Shown here in pieces: positions 49,130 through 59,645 of a stretch of DNA of 64,000 nucleotides. The notes under the pieces are model-generated. The model was not told where the DNA came from and made no database searches. It worked only from the letters and a program-made list of their open reading frames with translations. The position numbers were made by a program, and so were the translations under genes. Source of the stretch: Begonia masoniana (Eukaryota; Streptophyta; Magnoliopsida; Cucurbitales; Begoniaceae); assembly GCA_022432975.1 (NCBI GenBank), contig CM039502.1:26520996-26584995 (forward strand), read 5' to 3'. Within the stretch, counting starts at the first letter, position 1, and every line of letters starts with the position of its first letter.

Positions 49130-50681
49130 TTGGATGAAACAAACCTTCGGAGGCGTGGACGACAAAGCTAAGAAGGCATACACTTGGAGTGGACGCAAAA
49201 GCAGAAGGAGGCGTGGACGACTGAAAACTGTAGGCAGTGTGGACGACTGAAAACAGTAGGCAGTGTGGACGACTGAATTTCTCTGCCAGAATACTTAACT
49301 AAAATTTTATCGTCCATAGACTATTCGTCCACGGAACTTGAAAACCTTATCATCCACATTCTTCCACGTGACTTATTTGTCCAAGGGACTTATTCGTCCA
49401 CGTGACTTACTTGTCCACAGGACTTATTCGTCCGCAGGCTACTTAAACCTTATTCGTCCACGGGCTACTTAAACCCTATTCGTCCACGGGCTATTTGTCC
49501 ACGGAACTTGGACGACATCTAGACTTACAAAATTCTGACTTTAAACCATGCAATACCCGATCGATCGCCCCTTGCTGGCGATCGATCGGCTAGCTCTCTG
49601 GATTTTGTCCAGAGAGCTGTATTCACATTATTTTTCTCCGTACCTAAACACCATTTACCCAAAATTTTCAGAAACATTAAACATCAAAAATCATCTTCCA
49701 TTTCATCAATTTAATATTTACACTATCCAGATATCAAACACCCTAAAATGAGTTCTATGCAATTCATATGCTTTCCCCCATCAGCCCGACATAAACCCAA
49801 ATCTCCCAAAACACTTAACTAATGCTCCCACGGGTCAAATTGGCTCTGACTACACTGCACACTCCCACGGGTACACCTCTTCCACCAGCTTATACGTCGG
49901 GTGGAGGAATCTCATCCTCATCTGTCTCGAAGTCACCTACACCATAGAAAATAAACTATGAACTACAGAGCTCAGCAAGTCTCGTAAATGGGAATGCATG
50001 CTATGCGTACAGGGTTTGTAAAAACATGCATTACATTTTCACCATTTAGTTTCATAGCGGGAGGTGTCACCGGGGGTTGACTCACCAGATAGAGAGGGCA
50101 CATCTTGCGGTTAGATAGCTCTTTCCATCTGCAGGGGAGAAAACATGTTTCTCCTCTCTGAACAGCCATGTCTGAAACCCACCCCGACGTGACCGGTATT
50201 ACATGCATTTCATATCTTTTCATTAGGCATTTCTTTTCATGAAAAACATAATGCGGGAAGTTCAATTTTTGTGCTTTTCGAAAACACGATGCATGGACAT
50301 GGATTTGTGCAATAAACAATACATAGAACCTACTAAAAAACGCTCTAACATACCATTATCCTAAACAACCCATCCAACCTACACTAAACAACATATTCAT
50401 CAAGTATCCTCGATCAAATTAACTCATTTATGGTGTAGGCTGGATCGGCCAAACAAAGCACGAAGACTTATCTCGGTTTCTCAGCACACCGAGCAATATC
50501 CGCGAGCTTTATTCACCTAAACTAATTTATAACACACGACATTAAAACTGAGTCTAAACCAATCGGTCTCTATTAGTTCTACTTATCTATCATCCATAAA
50601 CAACTCATTATCATCCAAAATTCTATAACCCATAATTTCTATCTTCACACAGCAAATTCAAACGAAACCCTAAGAAAAATC
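49130..50681 (-). mobile_element. X2: repeat-rich LTR remnant, cut by element D
   Basis: Contains spaced GTGGACGACTG units (49150-49275), the opposite-strand motif GTCCACG repeated every 15-35 bp (49310-49505), a CGATCG palindrome patch with a perfect 11-bp hairpin (49558-49618), and from about 49790 blocks colinear with S1 (CTCCCACGGGTCAAA, TCACCTACACCATA). Its start is approximate; it stops at the element D LTR at 50682, and the remainder would be past the window end. No gag-pol. Confidence 0.65.
49592..49618. repeat. Perfect 11-bp stem-loop in LTR X2
   Basis: AGCTCTCTGGA (49592-49602) pairs with TCCAGAGAGCT (49608-49618) across a 5-nt loop. It has the same stem sequence as 1581-1612 and is adjacent to CGATCGATCG palindromes (49558-49590). 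Confidence 0.85.
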
Positions 50682-51994
50682 TGTAGGATCGGTATTGTCT
50701 AAGAGGGGGGTGAATTAGACTTTTTAATTTTAATTACGAGTCAACCTAATTTCTCTCCTTGATTAAACTTATAGATTTAACACAAGTAATCAAATAATGT
50801 AAAAAGAGAGAGAGAGAAATTCGACACCAGTATTTTTACGTGGTTCGGCCAAACTGCCTACGTCCACGCTCCAAGGCTCCCCTTTGAAGATTCCTTACTT
50901 CTCCTCAACGAGAAATCCTGATCGAGCTTTCGGGCGTCGATCCAAAGCCTTTTACACAATACAGGATTGAACTTTACGGGCGTCAATCCACTGCCTTATA
51001 CAAATTTTGAGTTTGTAAAGTTTTGCACAAAAACTACTCTCTCACAGGATCTGAATCTCAAGTTCGAATAGAGAGAGGTAGACAGAGTATGATAATTTCG
51101 CTAGTGTAAGCTCAGAGATAAAATTCGCTAGTTAGGGCTTTTGGAATTCAATTTTCACAAGTTGTTTCTTTGTGCTCTAACCTCGGCTTAAATACTCTGT
51201 CTTCAGAATCGGCTTGACTTCAATGCTCCTTGTCCAATAATAGAAACTTTGTTACCGTTGGAGAGCTTTCGTACATTTTCAGGTAGCCGTTGCCGATTGT
51301 AGTTATAAGTCGTCGTCGCCATAAATGTTCTGAAGTTAAAGCTTGAAAACGACGTCACTGTAGCTTCGCAGTTTATTTGAATTCTGGCGGAAGACAAAGC
51401 TCTTTTGTAGTCTTGAACCGCCATTGGATGATGCAAGTGAAAAACATTGTACCGGCATCGGATGAGAAAGCTTAGACATCTTCCGCCTTTGTCGTTTAGT
51501 GACCGGAAGAGGAATTACATTTACTCAGCCGCCTTTGTCGTTTAGTGACCGGAAGAGGAATTCCATTTACTCATCCGCCTTTGTCGTTTAGTGACCGGAA
51601 GAGGAATTCCATTTACTCATCCGCCTTGTCATCTAGCGAGCGGTGGAGTACTTCAGTTTACTCATCCGCCTTGTCGTTTAGCGAGCGGTGGAGTACTTCA
51701 GTTTACTCATCCGCCTTGTCGTCTAGCGAGCGGTGGAGTACTTCAGTTTACTCATCCGCCTTGTACTTTAGCGAGCGGTGGAGTACTTAGACATATTGTT
51801 TAGAAATATTTCAGCCCTGTACACTCAATCACACGCATTAGATACTAAAATACCCTTTTTAAGGATATCTCCAACAGATTTAACTCAAATGCATTTCATT
51901 ATATTCAATTAATAAACATAATCAAATTACAATATTAAACAGACAAATACATCATCAAAAACAAATTTAGACTTAAACATCATTTAAGTCAACA
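50682..51994 (-). mobile_element. Element D 3' LTR
   Basis: A 1313-bp LTR running TGTAGGATCGG to GTCAACA. The 5'-most 150 bp and 3'-most 100 bp (plus-strand view) are similar to the C LTR, while the middle carries its own 46-bp tandem repeat (51479-51790). Confidence 0.9.
51479..51790. repeat. 46-bp tandem repeat in element D LTR, seven units
   Basis: Three units contain TTTGTCGTTTAGTGACCGG and end in a TTTACTCA-type block. Four diverged units follow with AGCGAGCGGTGGAGTACTT. The C LTR has a related but different CGGTGGATGT repeat in the same region. Confidence 0.88.
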
Positions 51995-52371
51995 ATCTCC
52001 CCCTTTTTGATGATGACAATCTAAAAATTTGATTATGTATACTCTCCCCCATAATCCTAGCTCCCCCACAATATATGCATTATATCCAGTTACAGACACA
52101 TAGCATATTCATAACTAGCATTCCAAATTACTACTTGCTAAACATGCTCAATCAAATATGCAATCTGTCCAGAACTCAATCAAAAACATTTCTCATTCAT
52201 TTGTACCATTCTCCCCCATTGACATTATCAAAAACAATCCAATATGCTGCAAGATAGCAGAGAAATAGCCAAAAGCAATGCATTCAACATAAGTCAGCAC
52301 AAGAGCAGAGTATGGGCAGTTAAAAAAACAATGTAGTCTTTAAAAGAAAGTTACAACTAAGGAAAAAAAAT

Positions 52372-54420
52372 CTATTTGAAGAGATTTAAATGACGATTCC
52401 AAAAGGCTTTCTGAACATAAAGGGGAACTTCACGGTGGGGATTGAAATATGCATCCACCAGAGCTTGAAGCGTAGCAAGATCGCGAGGGAGGGGTGGTTG
52501 ATAGACCACCAAATCCATGCAAGGAGCAGGGGGTGGTGAAGGTTCTCTGGAAACCACCATGTCCAGGCATGAAGGAGGCTCTACAGAAGGATCAGCTGGA
52601 GAGGCATCCATGGGACTGGCTGGAGCAGGAGAAGACACGAGAGCAGGAGGAGCAACAGAGGTAGAGAAGGCCATTTCAGTCTTCTGAAGATCCAACGGCA
52701 TGATTCGAGAATCTTCAATGACCTCATGTCTGGAGAAGGGAAGTAGGAGGTCTTCAAAGGTAGGCTCGGTTGGGCAGAGAGGAATATGAGGTGCAGGGCA
52801 AAAAGCCTCAACTTTAGACTGGAGAGCCTTAAGGTCTCGAGAGAAGATCGTTGTATGCCTTTCCCATTTTTGATCCATTTGACCCCTTTCCACAACGGCA
52901 GCTTCGTGCAAGTCCGCTTTGAGTTGATTTATCTTTGTATCAAAGTCTGTCCTTAGATTGTCAAGGCTTGACTTCAACTCAAGGTATTGGTCCTCTCTGA
53001 GAGTAAGTCTCCTCTGATAAAGAATGGGAGAGACCGAGGCAGGAGCAGTTTGCAAAGGAGGGGAATTGAGTTGGACTTGAGGAGCAGGTGGACTTAAAGG
53101 AGCAGTTGGACTTGTAGGTGGAGATATTGTTGGAGCGGCGGGAATGACTGGGGAAGGCAAAGAGGGAACCAAGAGGGATGTCGGAGGAGAGGATTTATCA
53201 ACAGGAGACAGAGGGGCAGAGGCAGGCAGTGTGAGCAGCAACAAAGAGGGTGAAGGATCTAAAGTTGTTTCAATAATGGGTGCTGGAGAAGATAGTTGGA
53301 CTGGAGGAGCAGACATAGCCTCAAAGGGGTTGGCTAGAGAAGGAGGAGCACGGCATCGGGGCACTGGTGGAGGACGTTGAGGGCGAGTGACCCGAGGACT
53401 AGGAGGGGAAATATCAAAGGCAGGGATCTCAGAATCACCACAACTTTCTTGAACAGATGATTCTTCATCCAAACTCACAGCCCTTTTTCCTTTTCGGGCA
53501 GCTTTGACCATTGCAATCCTCTGCTTGGACTGATCCAAGACAAAAACCCCTTGACGGTTTCTCTTAACTCCCATCCTGGACAGAGTGTCTTTGGAGTAAT
53601 AGCTGGAATGTTTTAGACAGGAGGGATTCTCATCCTCAGGAAATTCAACCTGATACTTCTGAAAAATCTTCATGAGGAGGAGGTTGTATGGAAAAGATGT
53701 AGTCCCTGAAGAAACACTCTGTATCATCCTTCTCAGGATAATGTATCCAATATCCACTGGGGCCTTCATATAGATGGCATAAAGAATAACAAGCTCCATG
53801 CTGCTAATGTCATCATAATGACCACCCTTAGGAAGAACATTATAGCAGATCATTTGATGAAGAAGGCGAGCTCGAATGGTTAAATGTTTGCTTTTTAAGG
53901 GATTTGGAATATTGCGCGGATCTAGAGCAATTTCTTTTAAAAATTGTTGGCCATCAGGAAGTCTAAGAAATGGAAGTTCTTGCCCTATGGAATATATTTT
54001 GGGATGATGATCCAAATGGGGATAGCCCAAAAGCTCATTGATGGATTGGGAAGTGAGTTCTATGTTTTTTCCGTGCACATAGCTTAAAATGGTAGAATGG
54101 TCAGAAGGATAGCTTAGATTGGCATAAAACATCCTAATGGCCGAGGGAAAAAAGAAAGATTCAACCTCAAACAGCCCTATTAATCCAATATCTGTCAAGG
54201 GTGCTATAATGTTTAAAGATACTAATTCGTCGGGAACTATACCGCGACCTGGAATCAACTTCTTATCCTTAAAATCGCCGTGATACCTGATTTCAGCATC
54301 CTCATTTAGGAAGTAGAGCGACGGCCAACTAGTTGCCCGAGGGAACACACGTGCCGGACGAGGATTGAGTTTGGCTTTCTTTTGCGGTGGTCCCGCATCA
54401 CCTCGAGACGATGAAGCCAG
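52372..54420 (-). CDS. Element D extra ORF, intact (post-pol ORF, transposon-protein-like)
   Basis: An open frame of about 680 codons. Residues of about 40-310 form the conserved region shared with element C (FYANLSYPSD, LLGYPHLD, GGHYDDISSMEL and LLLMKIF motifs), resembling the Pfam-type putative plant transposon protein. A Pro/Ser-rich stretch (about 330-460) follows, then a charged heptad-like region (about 475-550, after LYQRRL) likely to form a coiled coil, then a tail with DMVVSREPSP and DLVVYQPPLP repeats. The expected ATG before ASSSR is CTG here; an ATG supplied by element E (54450) extends the frame by about 10 codons. No signal peptide or membrane helix is apparent, so an envelope role is unsupported. 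Function unknown. Confidence 0.8.
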   Translation of the reverse strand: MASSSRGDAGPPQKKAKLNPRPARVFPRATSWPSLYFLNEDAEIRYHGDFKDKKLIPGRGIVPDELVSLNIIAPLTDIGLIGLFEVESFFFPSAIRMFYANLSYPSDHSTILSYVHGKNIELTSQSINELLGYPHLDHHPKIYSIGQELPFLRLPDGQQFLKEIALDPRNIPNPLKSKHLTIRARLLHQMICYNVLPKGGHYDDISSMELVILYAIYMKAPVDIGYIILRRMIQSVSSGTTSFPYNLLLMKIFQKYQVEFPEDENPSCLKHSSYYSKDTLSRMGVKRNRQGVFVLDQSKQRIAMVKAARKGKRAVSLDEESSVQESCGDSEIPAFDISPPSPRVTRPQRPPPVPRCRAPPSLANPFEAMSAPPVQLSSPAPIIETTLDPSPSLLLLTLPASAPLSPVDKSSPPTSLLVPSLPSPVIPAAPTISPPTSPTAPLSPPAPQVQLNSPPLQTAPASVSPILYQRRLTLREDQYLELKSSLDNLRTDFDTKINQLKADLHEAAVVERGQMDQKWERHTTIFSRDLKALQSKVEAFCPAPHIPLCPTEPTFEDLLLPFSRHEVIEDSRIMPLDLQKTEMAFSTSVAPPALVSSPAPASPMDASPADPSVEPPSCLDMVVSREPSPPPAPCMDLVVYQPPLPRDLATLQALVDAYFNPHREVPLYVQKAFWNRHLNLFK

Positions 54421-54437
54421 ATGATCATGTTCAAAAA

Positions 54438-55743
54438 TGTTGTGCCCCATAGGCCCATCACACGATCAAAGGTACAATCACATGTTTTATCTAACTTTTG
54501 TACTTACTCACTTTACTCTTTTGCAGGTGACATTTCTTACACCGACTTGGATGGCGTACTCACCGATGTAAAGTGGGAGATGGAAGCTCAAGATCCGGAG
54601 CAACCGAAGCACGTCATTGCTTGGGAGACAAGGCTTGGAGAACCAGAAGCTCATATGGGAATTTGTCTTCCCAAGCATTGATTTTATGTATTTTTATTTT
54701 AAAACTTATTGGGCAAACATTGGCCTTTTTGTTAAGATTTTATATAACCATGCATGTTAGGCATTTAGGGCTAGATGCTTGGTAGGTTAGATGTGGCTTG
54801 GTTTGGTTTTAATTAGCTTGAGAACCAAAGGAGTGGGTTAAAGAAGAAAAACCAATTTGCTGTGCATTGAAGGACCGGACCACTTGCTGCTTGAAGAACC
54901 GGGCCGCTGCTGCTTTGAAGAGAACCAAGTGAAGTTTCATTTTTGTGAACCAGAGCTCAGCGAAGGAGAAACCAGAGAACCAGCGGCAACCTTTCGCTCG
55001 ATGCCTGCACTCGAAGGAGGGGACCATTACTGCTTTTGGCCCAAATTCCCTCTGCGTTCGTGTCGGAGAAGCTTCCTTGCAAGGAAACCGGCGAGCTGAC
55101 ATGGAAGCAGGGCTACCCCTCGGATCCCTAGCGCCAGAAGAATCTCGGCTGAGTCTGCTTCTTCTTCCCGCGCCTTCAACGGTTCTCGGCCATTTTTGAA
55201 CACCTCTCCAGCCACTAGGTATTATATATCATCGCAATTGGTGTTTGTAATTTTGGTTCAGGTAATGAGAACAAGTAGACCGTTTCCCTAAGAGAGAAAC
55301 TGAGAAGGCATTTTCGCCGACAGGTAAGCTTCGGCTTCGCCGAACAGGAGACGGCCTCCTAGTTCAACAACCCGAGGTTGTTGTTGAACTCTAGCACCAC
55401 TCTCCTCTCCTCCCTATCGAGGGCTGGAAACTAGAAGGAGGTGGACAGAACCGGTTCCTCAAGTCGACGCCTTCCTCTGGAAAAACGTTCCGTCGGAGCT
55501 AAACATTAGTTAGCTGACCGACTTGAGGTTGTGTAAGTCCCTGTTGAATTAACTGGACCACGCCAATCATCTTACACACACTTCACTCGCACAACACTAA
55601 TCTTCTCAAAACACTCTGATTATTACTGTAATTTTGCTGTTTAGTTTTCTGTTCTTGAGGTCACTCGGCTTGGCCGAGCACCGGAGTAACTAACGATCTC
55701 TTTAAGCTGTTGCAGGAGCTTATTTATGGCTTGACCCACAACA
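54438..55743 (+). mobile_element. Element E LTR, first copy
   Basis: A 1306-bp LTR starting TGTTGTGCCCC. It encodes from its first bases an open tail containing PITRSK and ending GICLPKH at 54681. It is inserted about 18 nt upstream of the element D ORF start. Confidence 0.92.
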
Positions 55744-55745
55744 TT

Positions 55746-55758
55746 TGGTATCAGAGCC
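55746..55758 (+). other. Element E primer binding site, first copy
   Basis: TGGTATCAGAGCC, initiator tRNA-Met type, 2 nt after the LTR. The second copy is at 61722-61734. Confidence 0.92.
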
Positions 55759-56534
55759 TCGGTTAGCTCTCTGGTTTGTTATTTAGTATTTTCTGTCATT
55801 TGTTTGTGTTGATTTCTGTACTGTTGTTTGTGTGTCATTTGTGATCTGTTTTGCTAACAAATAAACCATATTGCTTGAGCTAATTTTCTATTGATTAAAC
55901 CAGCATATATGAAAGTTTTTGTTAACAAATATTGATCTGTTCCTTGTGTTTTCTTTGTGTCTTTGTTTTCTGATATCTCCTGTGTTGTGTTTTTCTCTCT
56001 GTTTGTCTTTCGTTTCATGTTCTGTTTCTCTTATTTTCTTTCCTCTGTTTGTTGAATTTTTGTTTCCTGCCATCTCACCCGATAGCATGCATATTTCATC
56101 TCCTTACCATTCTGTTAGGATAGTTTATGTTTCTGTCTGTGTCAAGCATGTTTGGATATCTCTTTTGTTATCGATTGTCCTCTGATTTACTGAATAACTA
56201 TGCAATATTATTGTTGAAAGACAACTGCTGTGGATGTACTGCTAATTATTTTAGAGAGTATTATTGAATATCATGGAATCGGATCTGATTTGGTGTTTCT
56301 GCTGTATGTTTATTCTGCTGACATTGGTTCCATAAGTTAGACACTCTAAACATGGTATTTTAGTTGTGTTGCTGTTTCGTTCTCTGTGAAATCAAAACCA
56401 GAATTCCTGTTTCACTGTTTTATGTCTCTTTGCTGCTGAAAATTGTGTTTCACCCGAGCATTGATCTGTGTTTCAAAATAGTTTTGGCATGAACCTTTTT
56501 ATTTCTGAAGAATTGGGTTGAGTTCAGATTTACC

Positions 56535-56565
<31 letters not shown>

Positions 56566-57651
56566 AGCAGAGAGGTTTTATTTTAAGAGAACCAGAACTG
56601 TTTTCCAAGCTTTCTGAATTTTACTCTACTGCTGCCGAATCCCTTCAAGAACCGAAAACCAAAAATTGCTGCATATTACTGTGAAGAACATGGTTCAAAT
56701 TCTACATTTCTATGTCCAAATTTATGAGAAATTTTGTGTTGGTTGGAAAACTCAAATACCAACTCTCTGTTGATTGAATTCTGTCAAATTCCTCTCATTG
56801 CTGGTTTGTGTCTATTGGGTCACTGTTTTAGAGCATCTCACAGGTTTTAAGTTGCTAAAAATTGCAAAATCTGGTTAATAGAAAGTCTGAAAAGTGTTTG
56901 GAAATTCTATGCTGGAAGGTAATTTGCTAAACTATTTTAGAAGCTATGAAAATCTGATTTCTGGTTGTTGAGTTTAATTCTTGTTTTTAATGCTTAATTG
57001 CTTGCTTAAAATCACTGACCTATGAACATTAGTTCTGTTTTAGCAGCAAGTAAAAATTGGAATTTGATTGTAGCTTACCATTTGCTGTTTTCGAATTGCT
57101 AAAATCTGTGCAGATTGGTTTGCTCATTTTCTGCATACATATTTTGTTTAAGATTCTGTTTATTCTGCTAAAATTGGAAAATAATTGGGCTTTACTACTT
57201 GTTATATCAAAATGTGTTGCTGCTGCTGTTTTCCTGTTGATAATCATCTTTACAGCAAATATCTTAACTTATCCAGACTTGAGCATTAAAGAATATTGTC
57301 TTAAAACTTGCCTTAACTTGCTGTCATTATTGCTGCTAAGCTGCTGTTGATATTTGTTTTCTGGTTTGATTATTCTGGGTGTTCCCTTATGTTTAGCTTT
57401 ATGTTTTGTTACCTTTTCAGCGTGATTGCTTTGACTTTGAAGCATGAATCATAAACTTCATTAAAATCAAATTGCTGCTTGATTCTGTTATGTTCAAAAC
57501 TGTTTTCTGGGTATTTATGTGTTGTTGTTCAAATTGTGTGTCTGAAAGTGGAGTCCCCAAGGCCAATAAATTGGTTTAAATCCGAGGAGCATTATTGTTG
57601 CAATTGGTATTTTTATTCGGCTGTTTTTAGGACAAGTCTTTGCTGTTTTCT
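55759..57651 (+). other. Element E untranslated leader
   Basis: About 1.9 kb, T-rich, with a homopolymer A run of about 30 at 56533-56562 (about 26 in the second copy, 62511-62536). Short ORFs such as 55919-56185 are T-rich artefacts. No gene is recognised. Confidence 0.65.
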
Positions 57652-59619
57652 ATGACAATGTATAGGGAAAGTTCTTCTAAGTATTATCCTAGCCGTCCCA
57701 ACTTTGGTCCTCAGCCTAGACATGAATATACATCCAAGTTTGAGGAACATTCAAGGGATGAAATGAGGATGAGGCCTAGAGTTGATTACCGACCAAACCG
57801 AGAACCAAATTTTGAACCTAAACCAAATCGAAGGACTTTCTATAGCCATTTGGCTATTGCGGAACCATATGATGATTTCTTACCAAATTTTAATGGCCGT
57901 TCAAAAGATTACAATAATTGGATAGCAAAAGTAGAGGAATTGTTTGAGCTTAATGATATTTCAGAGAGAAGCAAAATCAAGCTAGCTGCTTCTAGTCTCA
58001 CCGGGGATGCTAGATTGTGGTGGGAAGAAATTACGATGAAAGAAAGGACGAAGGGCGAAATTTGCACTTGGAGGTTAATGAAGAGACTATTGAAAAAAGA
58101 ATTTGCCCCAAGCCCACAAGAGCAAGACTATTGTTACTATCCAAAACCACCTCAAGAATACATACCAAATAGAAGGGCCAAAAACCAAAGAGTAAGGGAA
58201 AGAAATAGGACCAACTATGAGTATCCACCAAGCCTTCAATTGAGCAAAAATAAAATGGATGAGTTGTACGAAGGTTTGCTGAATATAAGGAATAATCTTG
58301 AAGTGTTGTCCAAAACCATTAATGCCTCTTATGATCAAAAAGTGTATAATCGGGTGGAAGTTATAGAGAAGAAATTTGTAGAGCCATCGCCTCCCTTAGC
58401 CTCAACTCAAGTTGAAATTATTGAAGGATCTCATAGCCTAGAAGAAGAAGATAATGAGATGGTAGAAGAAGAAATTATCTACCCCATGGAAGGTCCATTA
58501 CTTGAATTGAATGAAGTCTTGGAAAAAGAAAAAAAATTGGACTATGAATCGGATGAGCAAGAGGGTGATGAGCGGTTGGAAATTCTAGAAGGAAATTGTG
58601 TAGAATCCCCTACCCCAATCGGTTGCATTGAAAATTTTGGAGTTATGGATCATGTTGAAGAATGCTTGGATTGTGAGGTCAATTTATTAACAACAAGTTT
58701 GCAAACAAGAAGGTTGATGGAAGAGACCCTTACTAAGAAAGAAACCCTATGTGCAATGTATGCACTTAATCCTTTTTTCCAAACTTATCAAGAGACCTAC
58801 CAAATAGAAAGGAGCTACCTAGACCCATTTTTAATCCAAATCGAGAGTGTCTTGTATGCCTTGAAAATTATTGGAATTCCCATATTTGCCTCAATGACCA
58901 AGGATGGAAAAATTTGTTTGAACACCATGGAACATCCTATTTCCTTCAATATGATTCCAAAGGATGAATTTTCTAGTAAGGCCGTGAACAATAAAACGCC
59001 CAGGTATGTACCACAAAACTCTTTAATTTCTTGGATTTTTAGAATTGGTTGGGATAACAATTATATTTTGTGGTGTGATAAAATTTCTTGTATGCATCGC
59101 ATCATTGAAAATGTTGATGTTTACCCTATTTTAAAGAAACTGTTTTTGGGTATGAAAAGGTCATGTGGTAAAGCTTTGAAAAATTATGTTATGCATGATA
59201 AATTGAACATAGATCTTTATTACCTATTCTTTTCATGGCATTATTTTCTTTGGTTCTTAAATATTATTCTACTCATGAATGGCATGAAACTAGTTGATAA
59301 ATTCAGATTTTTAAGGTTCAAAACTCTTTATTTTGAGAAGAAGCAGTTTGAAAATGAGAGTATGAAAGAATTTTCTTTGCTGTTTTTCTTCAGGCAAGAA
59401 AAGGAATGCTTAATATGCTGTTTTTACATGGGAGATATGCAATGGAAATTCTGGTTTAAAAACGTGATACCCGAAATGAGCTTTATTGAACTTGAAATTT
59501 GTTATGTATTAGCTAAGTTCATTTTTATTTGGAAACCTTTGCATAAATCTCTCTTTTATAAGCTAAACATTGAAGAAGAATTTGAAAATCATGACAATTA
59601 TTTTGTGAAAGGATATTGA
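57652..59619 (+). CDS. Element E ORF1: gag-like N-terminus joined to unrecognised protein
   Basis: ATG 57652 (MTMYRESSS) opens 655 codons. Residues of about 75-150 are a Ty3/gypsy gag domain (FNGRSKDYNNW, DARLWWEE), cut off soon after KEFAPSPQEQ. There is no zinc knuckle, protease, RT or integrase. The middle (about 235-315) is very acidic, and the rest is aromatic-rich with no family I recognise, including WIFRIGW near residue 464. That motif recurs in ORF2, hinting at internal duplication. It could be a shortened Gag packaging its own RNA, with a captured or decayed remainder. Confidence 0.75.
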   Translation: MTMYRESSSKYYPSRPNFGPQPRHEYTSKFEEHSRDEMRMRPRVDYRPNREPNFEPKPNRRTFYSHLAIAEPYDDFLPNFNGRSKDYNNWIAKVEELFELNDISERSKIKLAASSLTGDARLWWEEITMKERTKGEICTWRLMKRLLKKEFAPSPQEQDYCYYPKPPQEYIPNRRAKNQRVRERNRTNYEYPPSLQLSKNKMDELYEGLLNIRNNLEVLSKTINASYDQKVYNRVEVIEKKFVEPSPPLASTQVEIIEGSHSLEEEDNEMVEEEIIYPMEGPLLELNEVLEKEKKLDYESDEQEGDERLEILEGNCVESPTPIGCIENFGVMDHVEECLDCEVNLLTTSLQTRRLMEETLTKKETLCAMYALNPFFQTYQETYQIERSYLDPFLIQIESVLYALKIIGIPIFASMTKDGKICLNTMEHPISFNMIPKDEFSSKAVNNKTPRYVPQNSLISWIFRIGWDNNYILWCDKISCMHRIIENVDVYPILKKLFLGMKRSCGKALKNYVMHDKLNIDLYYLFFSWHYFLWFLNIILLMNGMKLVDKFRFLRFKTLYFEKKQFENESMKEFSLLFFFRQEKECLICCFYMGDMQWKFWFKNVIPEMSFIELEICYVLAKFIFIWKPLHKSLFYKLNIEEEFENHDNYFVKGY

Positions 59620-59645
59620 TTTGGGATAAGAAAGAAGTCGGGTTG

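Larger units (their letters stand above)
50682..54437 (-). mobile_element. Element D: 3' portion of a second SIRE-type copia element
   Basis: 3' LTR 50682-51994, purine tract 51995-52015 (minus), and a full-length extra ORF (52372 to about 54420). Element E is inserted just upstream of that ORF; gag and pol would lie beyond the window to the right. The left flank is LTR remnant X2. Confidence 0.88.

Noticed and set aside
52372..54420. Calling the post-pol ORF an envelope protein
   Set aside because: No signal peptide, transmembrane helix or cleavage motif is visible; only the position suggests it.
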